From Symploca sp. SIO3C6 (GTDB taxonomy: Bacteria > Cyanobacteriota > Cyanobacteriia > Cyanobacteriales > Coleofasciculaceae): DNA of 43,356 bases. The notes under the pieces were generated by a model. That model did no database searches, was not told the DNA's origin, and saw only the letters and a list, made by a program, of their open reading frames with translations. The stretch covers positions 1 to 43,356 of the forward strand of contig JAAHHJ010000045.1 in assembly GCA_010692425.1 (NCBI GenBank). Direction: 5' to 3'. Both the position numbers and the translations under genes were made by a program. Position 1 is the first letter of the stretch. Every line of letters begins with the position of its first letter. Shown piece after piece: positions 23,437 to 32,203 of the stretch.

Positions 23437-25842
23437 ATGGAAAATCCCGCAGCAAAGCTCACCTGTCCCAACCCTAGCTGTCAAGCTCCCAATCCCCAGA
23501 ACAACAAGTTTTGCGATCAGTGTCGTACGCCGCTGCTCAAACGCTACCTATGGGTACTCGGCTCTGAAATCGGGGCTTATAAATGTGGAAAACTGATTGC
23601 TGATCGCTATTTACTCGTGCATCAGCGAATTGTCTTAGACACAAAACCGACAACCCCACCACAAACGCCACAGGAGATCCCTCCCAACCTGGCTTTCTAT
23701 CTTCGGCTTTCTCCCTACAAGCTCCATATTCCTCAAATTTACGGGAGTATAACAACATCACCGGGAGAGCCAGCAGCAGATCTTTGGCTACTGGAGGCAG
23801 CACCACTGGTATGTGGCAATCCTCTTGCCAATTTACGACAAAGAAACAGTGATACTCAAGTGCAACTATTGCCGAAACTAATCAGTGCTTGGCAAGAAGC
23901 ATCGGCATTGCGCCAGTTGAACTGGTGGTGGCAGATAGCTTGTTTATGGCAACCCTTGAGCGCTGAAGGTGTCGCTTCCAGCTTGCTGAACTCAGAATTA
24001 CTCAGAGTTGAAGACTCCATTATCCGTTTGTTGGAGTTACAACCTGACAATAAAGTTAAACCGACGCTAAAACAGCTCGGTGAACTGTGGTCTCAATTGT
24101 CAGTGAGAGCATCACCTGTAATCAGTAGCTTTTGTCAACAGCTATGTACTCAACTCAAAAATGGTCAGATTAAGAACTCAGAACAATTAGTAGCGCTACT
24201 GGATCAAGGATTATTTGAATGTGGGCAATCGCAATCGCGCGCCTACGAAATTTTTACCCTCACTGATACTGGTCCTAGTCGCAATCACAATGAAGATGCT
24301 TGTTACCCACCTCATGGGCAACTCTGCAATGAATTAATCTATGATAACCCCTTAGCAATTGTCTGCGATGGCATTGGGGGACACGAAGGAGGTGAGGTTG
24401 CTTCTGGGTTGGCAATTAAAGCACTCCAGGAGAAATTAGAAAAACTGCCAGCTCCTCGAGAGCAGCCTAACCCCATCACCCTAACCCTAGAATTAGAGCG
24501 TGCGGTCTGTAGTGCTAATGACATCATTAGCCAGCAAAACGACAGTGAACACCGTTCTGAGCGACAACGCATGGGGACGACGTTGGTAATGGCACTAGCC
24601 AATGCTCATCAAATGTATATCACCCATGTGGGAGATAGCAGAGTTTACTGGATAACTCGCAGCAATTGTCACCAAGTCACTCAGGATGATGATTTAGCCT
24701 CCCGTGAGGTGAGATTAGGTTACACTCTTTACCGAAACGCCATCCAACATCCCACCTCTGGCTCTCTGGTTCAAGCCCTAGGCATGGCAGCATCAGCTAC
24801 ACTGCATCCAACGGTACAGCGCTTTTGTTTAGACGAAGACAGTATTTTTCTGCTTTGTTCTGATGGTCTAAGTGATAATGATCTAGTTGAACAATATTGG
24901 CAGACTACTATTTTGCCAATTCTCGCAGGTCAAATTGATCTGAAAACAGCAGGTAGCAGATTAATCGAGATTGCCAATAGTCAAAATGGTCACGACAATG
25001 TCACTATTGCTTTAGTCTACTGCCAAGTTACCCCCCTAAAAGAAATAGAGCAAAAAACATTATCACTGCCACAGCGAAGTTTATTACCTGCGCCCTCAAC
25101 CTCGTCAATGCCAACTACTGCTGTCGTTACCAATCCTTCCGGCATGAAAACACGGCAGCTACCAGCGAAAGATTTAGCAAGGTTTCCCTGGGGACTAATA
25201 TTGGGAATTTTCTTGTTGCTAGGGCTGGGCAGTTTAGTTACCTATGTGTTACTCCCAGGCGTAAGTAGAAGGGTAGATCTTCTTGTTCAGGAGGTTTCAG
25301 GTTTATTGTCAAAATCAGAGTCAATCAAAACTCCAGTTCCACTAGAAAGTCCATCCCCAAATCCTCGCCCCTCAGTAGAAGTGCCTTTGGAGTCGCCCTC
25401 AACAGCGCTAGCGCCAATTCCACTGCAGGTGTTGGTTCAAGTTAAAGACGCTAATGTACCACTTTGGAAGCGAAAAAACGAGTCAGTAGTCGGCATTATT
25501 CCTGCTGGTAGCATTTTGCAAGTAACTGCTAGATCGCAAGACAACCTTTGGCTAAGGTTAAAAGTCTGCTCTGGTGTCACTAGCAGCTCAGGAATTACAC
25601 CAAAAGAGCCTCTAAACACTCCTAGTGAGCAAACCTATAAAAAAGCTGAACCTACTTCAGAAGCAGATAGCTCTCAGCCAGTTCCCGCTTCTGGAGCGGA
25701 GCAAAAACCCTTAGTTAAACCAGGGGATGTGGGCTGGCTTCAAGAAACTGAAGTTCAGGAAATAATCAACCCCAACTTTACGAGAAAACCTACTCAATCT
25801 GACAATTGCTCAACGACAACTGCCCCTGTCTCGCTAGACTGA
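23437..25842 (+). CDS. Zinc-ribbon, PP2C Ser/Thr phosphatase, transmembrane and SH3-like protein
   Basis: 801 residues. Domain order: zinc ribbon (Cys10, Cys15, Cys26, Cys29); an unassigned 45-260 region; a PP2C phosphatase about 268-535 with NEDACYPP, VCDGIGGHEGGEVAS, MGTTLVMAL, THVGDSRVYWI, LLCSDGLSDND and GHDNVTIAL, carrying the metal-binding Asp residues; a low-complexity linker; one transmembrane helix (about 585-606, GLILGIFLLLGLGSLVTYVLL); a Pro/Ser-rich stretch and a C-terminal SH3b-like domain (about 660-710, VKDANVPLWKRKNESVVGII). The phosphatase is therefore probably cytoplasmic and the SH3-like domain outside. It would remove phosphate from Ser/Thr of kinase targets. It is 51 bp ahead of the CHAT-FHA gene, which suggests cotranscription. 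Confidence 0.92.
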   Translation: MENPAAKLTCPNPSCQAPNPQNNKFCDQCRTPLLKRYLWVLGSEIGAYKCGKLIADRYLLVHQRIVLDTKPTTPPQTPQEIPPNLAFYLRLSPYKLHIPQIYGSITTSPGEPAADLWLLEAAPLVCGNPLANLRQRNSDTQVQLLPKLISAWQEASALRQLNWWWQIACLWQPLSAEGVASSLLNSELLRVEDSIIRLLELQPDNKVKPTLKQLGELWSQLSVRASPVISSFCQQLCTQLKNGQIKNSEQLVALLDQGLFECGQSQSRAYEIFTLTDTGPSRNHNEDACYPPHGQLCNELIYDNPLAIVCDGIGGHEGGEVASGLAIKALQEKLEKLPAPREQPNPITLTLELERAVCSANDIISQQNDSEHRSERQRMGTTLVMALANAHQMYITHVGDSRVYWITRSNCHQVTQDDDLASREVRLGYTLYRNAIQHPTSGSLVQALGMAASATLHPTVQRFCLDEDSIFLLCSDGLSDNDLVEQYWQTTILPILAGQIDLKTAGSRLIEIANSQNGHDNVTIALVYCQVTPLKEIEQKTLSLPQRSLLPAPSTSSMPTTAVVTNPSGMKTRQLPAKDLARFPWGLILGIFLLLGLGSLVTYVLLPGVSRRVDLLVQEVSGLLSKSESIKTPVPLESPSPNPRPSVEVPLESPSTALAPIPLQVLVQVKDANVPLWKRKNESVVGIIPAGSILQVTARSQDNLWLRLKVCSGVTSSSGITPKEPLNTPSEQTYKKAEPTSEADSSQPVPASGAEQKPLVKPGDVGWLQETEVQEIINPNFTRKPTQSDNCSTTTAPVSLD

Positions 25843-25893
25843 AATAATAACACAGGTATAGTTCAGTATAGTCGCTGTCGTTTTGGGCTGTTA

Positions 25894-27540
25894 ATGTCTT
25901 CCGGTATTAAAAATCCTTGCCTCAGTTTAGCACTCAATCGCCTTAATGCCCCTGGAGCGGCAAACCTAGCCATCTGGGTACTCAAAGCTCCCTATCCTGG
26001 GGGTATGGTTCATCATGACTCTGTCTGGCCCCAAACCCTGACCCGTCGGTGGCTAGCGTGGCAGGAGATGTTTGCTCTAGGCAGTTCACCCCATATACCC
26101 ATCAAAGCTTATGACAACCAATCTAGCCGTGATTATCTCTCAAACAGTGACCTTCCCAGCAGCGAGCATGCCACTAGCTACAGTGGTCGTTTGATGCAAA
26201 ACTTGGGAATTGACCTGTGGAGTTGGCTGTTCCAAGGTCCGATTCAAAACGCTTTTGAGAGAAGTCGAGGTATTGCTAGTGGACAGAATAAACTGTTGCG
26301 ACTGCGATTAGAAATTCGCGACCCCAATTTTATACCCTTACCCTGGGAAATTATGCAGCCCATGGCAGGAAAGCCAGCCATTTCTCTAGCGCAGCAATTG
26401 TTGTTTAGTCGCACCACTAGTGACGTGGAGCCACTTGAGTCCTTTAAACCAAAAAATCAGGCATTAAATATTTTGCTGGTATTGGGGCAAAACGAAGCAC
26501 AATCGAGCAACTCTGCTGTACGCTTGCAGCTTGAGCAGGAAGCACAGGCTCTAGGAAATGTTCTCAAAGCTGGAGGAATAAATGCTTCTAACGATATCTG
26601 GTTAGCTCCAGTTGCTTGCCATGTGGAAAAACTACTACAGCCCACACCAGCTCAACTTATTGACGCTCTCGAAACTGGTGATTATAATATCTTGTTTTAT
26701 GCTGGTCATGGTGAGCCAGCACCAGATGGGGGTTTACTGTTTCTGCGTCCAGATTCAACTATCAATGGTACGGAACTAGCTCAAGTTCTGGTTCGCACTC
26801 AGGTTACTTTGGCAGTATTTAATGCCTGCTGGGGTGCTCAACCTGAGCAAGTGGGAGGGCAGACAATTGAACGCAGTAGTTTAGCAGAAGTACTCATCCA
26901 TCATGGAGTTCCCTCGGTTTTGGGGATGCGCGACTCAATTGCTGACAATGAAGCACTCAGCTTTATTCAAGCTTTTGCTCAAGCACTGGCAGCAAGAATG
27001 CCAATTGATCAAGCTGTGGCGGTAGCAAGGCAACAGCTTTTGATGTTGTACAAGTTCAATCAGCCAGCATGGACTCTACCTGTGCTTTACATGCATCCTG
27101 AATTTGAAGGTGAATTGCTTAAACCCATAGAAGAGGGCATTACAGAATTACCGAGTATGTCACCCAGTTGGTTAGAAGTGCCTGCCCCTAATGCCTATGT
27201 GCGTTCTTTAGGACAAACTGATCAAATCTGGCAGATTCGTGGCGGATTGATGCGAGTGGGACGTCTCTCAGAAAACGATTTAGTGATTAGAGAGCGGTGG
27301 GCTAGCCAGAAACACGCAGAAATCATCTGCCGCGAGACTTTCAACTCTCAAAACTCAGCTCCTACTTATTTCCTGCGGGATTTCTCTCGCTGGGGTACCT
27401 ATATTCTGCGTCCTGACGATGGTTGGCAAGTAGTCCACCATCAAGAGGTGCCATTACAATCAGGCATTCAGCTCAAGTTTGGCTCTCACCACGGTCAAAT
27501 CCACGAATTCGTGATTGAATCTTCTGAACCCGTAGGCTGA
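25894..27540 (+). CDS. CHAT-domain (caspase-like) protein with C-terminal FHA domain
   Basis: 548 residues. The middle section is a CHAT (caspase-HetF-associated) peptidase domain with the catalytic pair His272 in FYAGHGEP and Cys312 in FNACWGAQP. Then ERSSLAEVLIHHGVPSVLGMR and AFAQALAARMPIDQAVAVARQ are standard CHAT elements. The C-terminus (about 445-545) is a forkhead-associated domain: GLMRVGRLSENDLVI, ERWASQKHAEI and YFLRDFSRWGTY. A CHAT protease fused to a pThr-binding domain, directly behind a PP2C phosphatase, suggests phosphorylation-controlled proteolysis. CHAT proteins occur in cyanobacterial HetF and in effector proteases such as TPR-CHAT. Activity and targets are unknown. Start ATG 25894. 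Confidence 0.88.
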   Translation: MSSGIKNPCLSLALNRLNAPGAANLAIWVLKAPYPGGMVHHDSVWPQTLTRRWLAWQEMFALGSSPHIPIKAYDNQSSRDYLSNSDLPSSEHATSYSGRLMQNLGIDLWSWLFQGPIQNAFERSRGIASGQNKLLRLRLEIRDPNFIPLPWEIMQPMAGKPAISLAQQLLFSRTTSDVEPLESFKPKNQALNILLVLGQNEAQSSNSAVRLQLEQEAQALGNVLKAGGINASNDIWLAPVACHVEKLLQPTPAQLIDALETGDYNILFYAGHGEPAPDGGLLFLRPDSTINGTELAQVLVRTQVTLAVFNACWGAQPEQVGGQTIERSSLAEVLIHHGVPSVLGMRDSIADNEALSFIQAFAQALAARMPIDQAVAVARQQLLMLYKFNQPAWTLPVLYMHPEFEGELLKPIEEGITELPSMSPSWLEVPAPNAYVRSLGQTDQIWQIRGGLMRVGRLSENDLVIRERWASQKHAEIICRETFNSQNSAPTYFLRDFSRWGTYILRPDDGWQVVHHQEVPLQSGIQLKFGSHHGQIHEFVIESSEPVG

Positions 27541-27753
27541 AAACTACTACAACTGCTCTCAAATTATACCCACGTTGCTATTTCTCCATAGGGTTGTTAT
27601 GGACAAGCTCTATAGAAAAAAGCTATAAAAGAAAATTCTTCAAGAGAAGAGTAAGCTGATCGTGTATTTTGTGAGTTATTACGGAACTCCCTAACGTGCT
27701 GATGTATCTATCCATGTCGGGTTTCATCTACTACAGAAAACAGGAGGGGCACT

Positions 27754-28377
27754 ATGGCAAACCAACACATTCAGTACGAAGATAGTGAGGATGCTTTGAG
27801 CAATATACAGGTCGAATTACTAGATTTACTGTTACAACCAGAGGAAGATTTTTATCCCTGGAATCCAGCTGAACTAGAAACAGAAGCTTATTTTACTCAA
27901 CTTGAAAAGGAATTCCTACTTGAGTATCCGCAAGATACCCAAGCCATTAAAGGCAGAGCACAAGCTTTTTTTAGGCAACTGCATCAGTGTTGGGAATCGG
28001 CAGAATCATCGGTGGTAGATAGCCTAGAGGCATCTTTACTCAAGCAGTTTGGCTTATCTTTGCCTCAGACATGGCTTGAAGAGATTGCCAACAAAGCTCG
28101 ACAAGTCTTCTCCAGCAATTTGTCTTTGGCTGAGCAGTTGGTGCTTTGTGTCCAGCCCTTGTTGCCCAATTGGACAGAAGAAGACCTATCGATTTTTGCT
28201 CGTCCTTTAGCTTTACCAATGCGGAGCAAATCAGAGTTAGGTAGTGAAGGGGATGATGGAGCTGTGGAGTCTTTAGAGTGGACGGAGTTATCTCAAATTG
28301 AGCAGGTGCGCTTGAGTTTGAAAGTTGCTCACTCGGCTATTGTTCAACTCCAAAGTGAGCCTGGAAGCTGTCTTTAA
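27754..28377 (+). CDS. Unrecognised acidic protein downstream of CHAT-FHA
   Basis: 207 residues, acidic, predicted mostly helical; no motif recognised. It begins MANQHIQYEDSEDALSNIQVEL and contains a Trp/Pro-containing FYPWNPAELETEAYFTQLE region, a middle helical block and a C-terminal negative stretch (LGSEGDDGAVESLEW). No signal peptide or membrane segment. The Shine-Dalgarno AGGAGG (27742-27747), 6 nt before ATG 27754, is among the best in the window. The gap from the CHAT-FHA gene is 213 bp and contains small inverted repeats, so it may have its own promoter. It is a candidate substrate or partner of the CHAT protein by position only. Confidence 0.75.
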   Translation: MANQHIQYEDSEDALSNIQVELLDLLLQPEEDFYPWNPAELETEAYFTQLEKEFLLEYPQDTQAIKGRAQAFFRQLHQCWESAESSVVDSLEASLLKQFGLSLPQTWLEEIANKARQVFSSNLSLAEQLVLCVQPLLPNWTEEDLSIFARPLALPMRSKSELGSEGDDGAVESLEWTELSQIEQVRLSLKVAHSAIVQLQSEPGSCL

Positions 28378-28388
28378 GAGACACTTAT

Positions 28389-28733
28389 TTGAGCAAAGAT
28401 CAATTTCATCAATTTCAAATTAAAGCTTACTCAACAAAAGCATCTAGAGGAAGCTCTTGGTTAGCCTGGTTCTACTTTGAAGACAGCTTAGCCCTCCTGA
28501 TCGACAAAAGATCAGTCGTTGGTAGATTTCCCACCAGAGAGGTTGAAACCTATAGAACCCTAAGTTACAACGAATCCGGGCTGAAAACCCCTGTTCAGAA
28601 AAAAGTATCTTGGACATCTGAAAACAACCTTCTTAGAAGGGGGATAATTGACCCGGATTTAGTTTTTATCAAAGAAATGGCGGTAGTAGTGGCAGCAGAA
28701 GAGTTACGAAATAGTAAACCAATGCACCAGTAA
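28389..28733 (+). CDS. Possible hypothetical protein, 114 aa, overlapping cdsA 3' end
   Basis: Frame starts at TTG 28389, 11 bp after the previous gene's stop, with only a weak AAGAGA upstream; no ATG is available before 28678. The product contains WLAWFYFEDSLALLIDKRS and looks protein-like, but no family is recognised. Six of eight Arg codons are AGA and one AGG, unlike most neighbours. The last 65 bp lie antisense inside cdsA. It may be a real small gene, a foreign remnant, or chance. The reading frame is not disturbed until the TAA at 28731. Confidence 0.35.
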   Translation: MSKDQFHQFQIKAYSTKASRGSSWLAWFYFEDSLALLIDKRSVVGRFPTREVETYRTLSYNESGLKTPVQKKVSWTSENNLLRRGIIDPDLVFIKEMAVVVAAEELRNSKPMHQ

Positions 28734-29574
28734 AGACATAACTGTCTGTGCGGTCTAAAATGCCACCGTGACCAGGAATTAATTGTCCTGAATCCTTAAC
28801 ACCAGCATCTCGTTTCATCATTGACTCGGTTAAATCTCCTAGGAGGCTAGCAATACCAACTAGCATCCCCAAAATTACTCCGCTTAGCTGCCAGCTATGC
28901 CAATGGAGATACCAAGCGCCAACTGTGGCTACAGCTACGCTGCCAGCAATACCAAAGATTGCCCCTTCGACAGTCTTTTTTGGGCTGATTTGAGAAAGAC
29001 GGGTGCGACCAAAGAATTTACCAAAAAAATATGCTCCAATATCTGCTGCCCAAATGCAGCTAAAAGCCAACAACGTTGCACTCAAAGCTTGAGGAAGAGC
29101 ATTTAACTCAGCCCAGGAATGGGGCAAGTATCCCTTCAATGGTAGGGTGCTGACGGAAGCTATTGCATCTGGAGGCATTGATGTAGTCTGAGCTAAACCT
29201 ACTCGTAACCGCACCCAATAGCTGGGCAGATAGCCTCCGTAGAGTAGTCCCAAAATGGAAGCGGAAATATCGGCAATTGTTGCCATTTTAGGCTGGAATA
29301 GCAGGTAGAAGCAAATAAAAGTTCCTGCTAAGGGAAAAACTGCATCTGTTAAAGTGGGCGCAATTGCAGCAGTAATTAGTAGTAGCTGGCTGACTAAGAG
29401 GGTGGTTTTGGCGGCTGGAGCCATACCTTTTGCTTGGACCAACTGGAAATATTCCCGTTGACCTAGGAAGACAATGACACAGAAGCCTAGGGTAAAGTAC
29501 CATCCTCCAAAAATGATCATCCCCATTGCTAGGGTGAGCGCAATAATTCCACTAAAAATTCGGGACCAGGGCAT
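28669..29574 (-). CDS. cdsA: Phosphatidate cytidylyltransferase (CDP-diglyceride synthase)
   Basis: Makes CDP-diacylglycerol from phosphatidate and CTP, needed for phosphatidylglycerol. Many hydrophobic helices and the family signature near the C-terminus: SMMKRDAGVKDSGQLIPGHGGILDRTDSYVF in order (KRD, KDSG, PGHGG, LDRTDS). I chose ATG 29574 (MPWSRIFSGI), giving 301 residues; a TTG at 29607 would add 11 residues. It converges on the plus-strand 114-residue frame, with a 65-bp overlap. Integral to the cytoplasmic or thylakoid membrane. Confidence 0.93.
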   Translation of the reverse strand: MPWSRIFSGIIALTLAMGMIIFGGWYFTLGFCVIVFLGQREYFQLVQAKGMAPAAKTTLLVSQLLLITAAIAPTLTDAVFPLAGTFICFYLLFQPKMATIADISASILGLLYGGYLPSYWVRLRVGLAQTTSMPPDAIASVSTLPLKGYLPHSWAELNALPQALSATLLAFSCIWAADIGAYFFGKFFGRTRLSQISPKKTVEGAIFGIAGSVAVATVGAWYLHWHSWQLSGVILGMLVGIASLLGDLTESMMKRDAGVKDSGQLIPGHGGILDRTDSYVFTGALVYYFVTLLLPLLPPFL

Positions 29575-29927
29575 AAGACACTTGTGTATAAAAGACAGTT
29601 GGATCAAACTGCCTCGATGAGAGTAGTAGGGTTGAACAAAGAAGATCTAAAAAACCTTATCGAAGGCATCTTTATACTGTTGCCTACTGTAGCCGATTCA
29701 GAGCCAAGTGCCATCAGTTGGAGGGGGAGATAGGGAGATGGGGAGATCATTGTTGCATGATACTGCGATATCTCCCCAGCCCCTTCCAGGAAATCCATGC
29801 ATTCTTGCATTCAAAACTGAATTATTCTTATTTTTGACTTGATGCTTTTAACTTGGTAGCGAAGTGACTCTCTCGATCACAATCCAACTGTTCCCTCCCT
29901 CTCTGTTTCAATTTCTCGATCCTATAT
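29575..29927. other. 353-bp spacer between cdsA and cbiT with GGGGAGAT repeats
   Basis: No gene. At 29722-29747 GGGGAGATAGGGAGATGGGG is a short purine-rich tandem repeat, and its core TGGGGAGAT (29739-29747) is perfectly inverted at 29770-29778 (ATCTCCCCA), giving a 9-bp stem with a 22-nt loop. Related GGGGAGA-type runs occur near 17932, and the complementary pyrimidine form near 38322-38362. Dispersed repeats of this sort are common in cyanobacteria; no regulatory role can be claimed. Confidence 0.55.
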
Positions 29928-30530
29928 CTAATCAAGTTTCTCACCACTGAGGATAAAAATTGGATTAACTGCCGCAAAAGTTTGATGGCTACCCCTTGTC
30001 TCTAGGCGATTAACAGCCGACTGAACAACCTCAAGATTACGAGCTTGTAACTGGGCAAAACCTTCTGAAACTTTATAAAGACTTTCTAGGTTGCTAGCTG
30101 TGACTACAACTCGACCTTGAGGTTGTAAATATCGCCAGACCTCTGCGAGGATATCTTTAATCAGCTTTCCTCCCTCAATACATACTCTTTGGGGTGTTTG
30201 TGGTAGTTTCTCTAGACATTCTGGGGCAATACCTTCAATCACTTCGATATTTTTTACGCCAAAGCGATCGCAGTTGCGCCTAATTAAGTTAGCCACTTCC
30301 TGGTCTCTTTCTACAGCAATAACTTTACCCTGTTGACATAATAATCCTGTTTCTACTGTAATAGTTCCAGTGCCAGCACCAATATCCCACAACAGGTGGT
30401 TGGGCTTGAGTCTCAAGGCAGAAATAATCAGTAAACGCACTTCTCTTTTGCTCAGAGGTATACCGGGCAAGCGCTCAAATAAATTATCTGGAATACCAGG
30501 GGTGACGTAGGGCCAGAGTGGGGAAGGCAT
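29928..30530 (-). CDS. cbiT: Precorrin-6Y (cobalt-precorrin-6B) C15-methyltransferase, CbiT type
   Basis: 200 residues, SAM-dependent Rossmann methyltransferase for cobalamin synthesis: methylates C15 and decarboxylates precorrin-6B/cobalt-precorrin-7. Motifs are TPGIPDNLFERLPGIPLSKREVR (CbiT N-terminal signature), LWDIGAGTGTITVETGLL (SAM-binding loop), VIAVERDQEVANLI and VVTASNLESLYKV. It is the separate CbiT form, not a CbiET fusion, and no other cobalamin genes are in the window. The gap from the upstream decarboxylase gene is 58 bp; both on the minus strand. Confidence 0.9.
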   Translation of the reverse strand: MPSPLWPYVTPGIPDNLFERLPGIPLSKREVRLLIISALRLKPNHLLWDIGAGTGTITVETGLLCQQGKVIAVERDQEVANLIRRNCDRFGVKNIEVIEGIAPECLEKLPQTPQRVCIEGGKLIKDILAEVWRYLQPQGRVVVTASNLESLYKVSEGFAQLQARNLEVVQSAVNRLETRGSHQTFAAVNPIFILSGEKLD

Positions 30531-30588
30531 ATTAAGACGATGACCTTATAGTTATCAAGTTATCACTTATCAGCAGATAGTTGCCCGT

Positions 30589-32079
30589 TTAACAACTTAC
30601 AACTTTTATAGTTTTTAAAGTGGGGTCGCTACAGCCAGTGATGCTACCACCTAAGGCAAGAACTTGCTGCAAGTATTCAATGGCAGCTGGAGCGATTATT
30701 TCACCAGGCATTAAGGCAGGAATGCCCGGTGGATAAGGGCAGATTAACTCAGCACAAATGTGGTCTAGGGCATGGTTGACAGATAAAGTTTCAGTTGGTG
30801 CAAAGAAAGCTTGGCGAGGCGAAAGGTAAGGGCAAATTGTAAACGAGGAAGGATGAATATATAGAAAATGAGCTTTCCAGCTTTGGAGTAGCTCCTGCCA
30901 AGCAGTTGGCTGCTGCGCAGGGTAGTATTCATTTGAAATTGTAGTAAACGATTGCACCAATTTATCAATATCTGCTTGGGTATTGCCCAAACTGAGGATA
31001 AAGGTTAAATGTTCAGAGGTTGGTAATTCAGCAGTTACACCTAGTTGTTGATGGAGAATTTCATCAGCTTCAAAGCCGCTCAATCCTAACCCACTGACTC
31101 TAACAGTTAACCTAGTGCGATCAAGATCATAGAAGCCGTGGGTATGGTCAAATTCTAAAACTGATAATCCAGAAATTCGATTAATTCTGTCTCTGGCATC
31201 ATCTGCTAGTTGCAAAGTCCTACTCATCAATTGTTCTCCATACAGTGCCATTTGCTGGCGTGCTGCATCCAGAGAAGCTAGTAGTAAATAACTGGGACTA
31301 GTAGATTGCAATAGCTGTAGGGCTTTGCTCAACCTTTGAGCATCTACTTGCTGAGTTTGTATATGCAGCATTGATGCCTGAGTCATCGCTCCAAGTACCT
31401 TATGGGTAGATTGAATAGTTAAGTCGGCACCTGCTGAGAGCGCTGAGGCTGGTAAGTCAGGGTGGAAACTTAAGTGAGCTCCGTGGGCTTCATCTACCAG
31501 TAAGGGGATATGGTGTTGATGAACTAGCTCGGCGATCGCCTCAAGATTGCCACAAACGCCATGGTAAGTTGGATAAACGACCATCGCGGCTTTGGTGTCG
31601 GGATGTTTTGCCAAGGCTGCTGCCACTGCTGCTGGTGTAACTGAGCCAGCCAAGTCAGTAGATGGATCGTATTCAGGATTGATAAAGACGGGTATTGCTC
31701 CAGACAGAACTAAGCCTGCAATTGCTGACTGGTGAATATTGCGAGGTAGAAGAATTTTGTCACCCACACCGCAGGTAGCCAAAATTGCTGCCATCACTCC
31801 ACAGGTAGAACCATTAACCAGAAACCAGGTTTGCTTGGCCCCAAAGGCAGTTGCCGCCAGTTGCTGCGCTTCCTGAATCACACCTGCAGGGGCAAATAAG
31901 TTATCTAACTCTGGCAATTCTGGCAAATCAGCCCGAAAAACCGACATCCCCAATAACTCTGCCAGTGGTTGAGGAATACCTTGCCCTTGCTTGTGTCCAG
32001 GTGCATAGAAGGGAGCATGGTACCGCTGAGCAGATGTCGTGAGTGCCTCTAACAGAGGCATTCTATCTTGAGACTGCAT
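30589..32079 (-). CDS. Orn/Lys/Arg decarboxylase family PLP enzyme
   Basis: About 496 residues from ATG 32079 (MQSQDRMPLLEALTTSAQRYH); a TTG at 32091 would add four. Fold-type I PLP enzyme with FYAPGHKQG near 24-32, NGSTCGVMAAIL (cofactor phosphate region), LLVDEAHGAHLSF (Asp196 and His199 region) and PLP-binding Lys227 in STHKVLG. A short C-terminal domain (about 400-495) contains ICPYPPGIPALMPGE, as in the Orn/Lys/Arg decarboxylases. Which amino acid is used (Arg, Lys or Orn) cannot be told. Divergent from ychF with a 124-bp spacer; cbiT follows on the same strand. Confidence 0.88.
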   Translation of the reverse strand: MQSQDRMPLLEALTTSAQRYHAPFYAPGHKQGQGIPQPLAELLGMSVFRADLPELPELDNLFAPAGVIQEAQQLAATAFGAKQTWFLVNGSTCGVMAAILATCGVGDKILLPRNIHQSAIAGLVLSGAIPVFINPEYDPSTDLAGSVTPAAVAAALAKHPDTKAAMVVYPTYHGVCGNLEAIAELVHQHHIPLLVDEAHGAHLSFHPDLPASALSAGADLTIQSTHKVLGAMTQASMLHIQTQQVDAQRLSKALQLLQSTSPSYLLLASLDAARQQMALYGEQLMSRTLQLADDARDRINRISGLSVLEFDHTHGFYDLDRTRLTVRVSGLGLSGFEADEILHQQLGVTAELPTSEHLTFILSLGNTQADIDKLVQSFTTISNEYYPAQQPTAWQELLQSWKAHFLYIHPSSFTICPYLSPRQAFFAPTETLSVNHALDHICAELICPYPPGIPALMPGEIIAPAAIEYLQQVLALGGSITGCSDPTLKTIKVVSC

Positions 32080-32203
32080 AGTTTTCCCCAAAAAGCGATA
32101 GTCGGTACCTAATTCTTATTTTTCAACCAACGACTGAACCAACTTACAATCAAAAATACCTACTTTTCTAACGATCACCAACGCAACTCATCTTCAAACT
32201 ATC

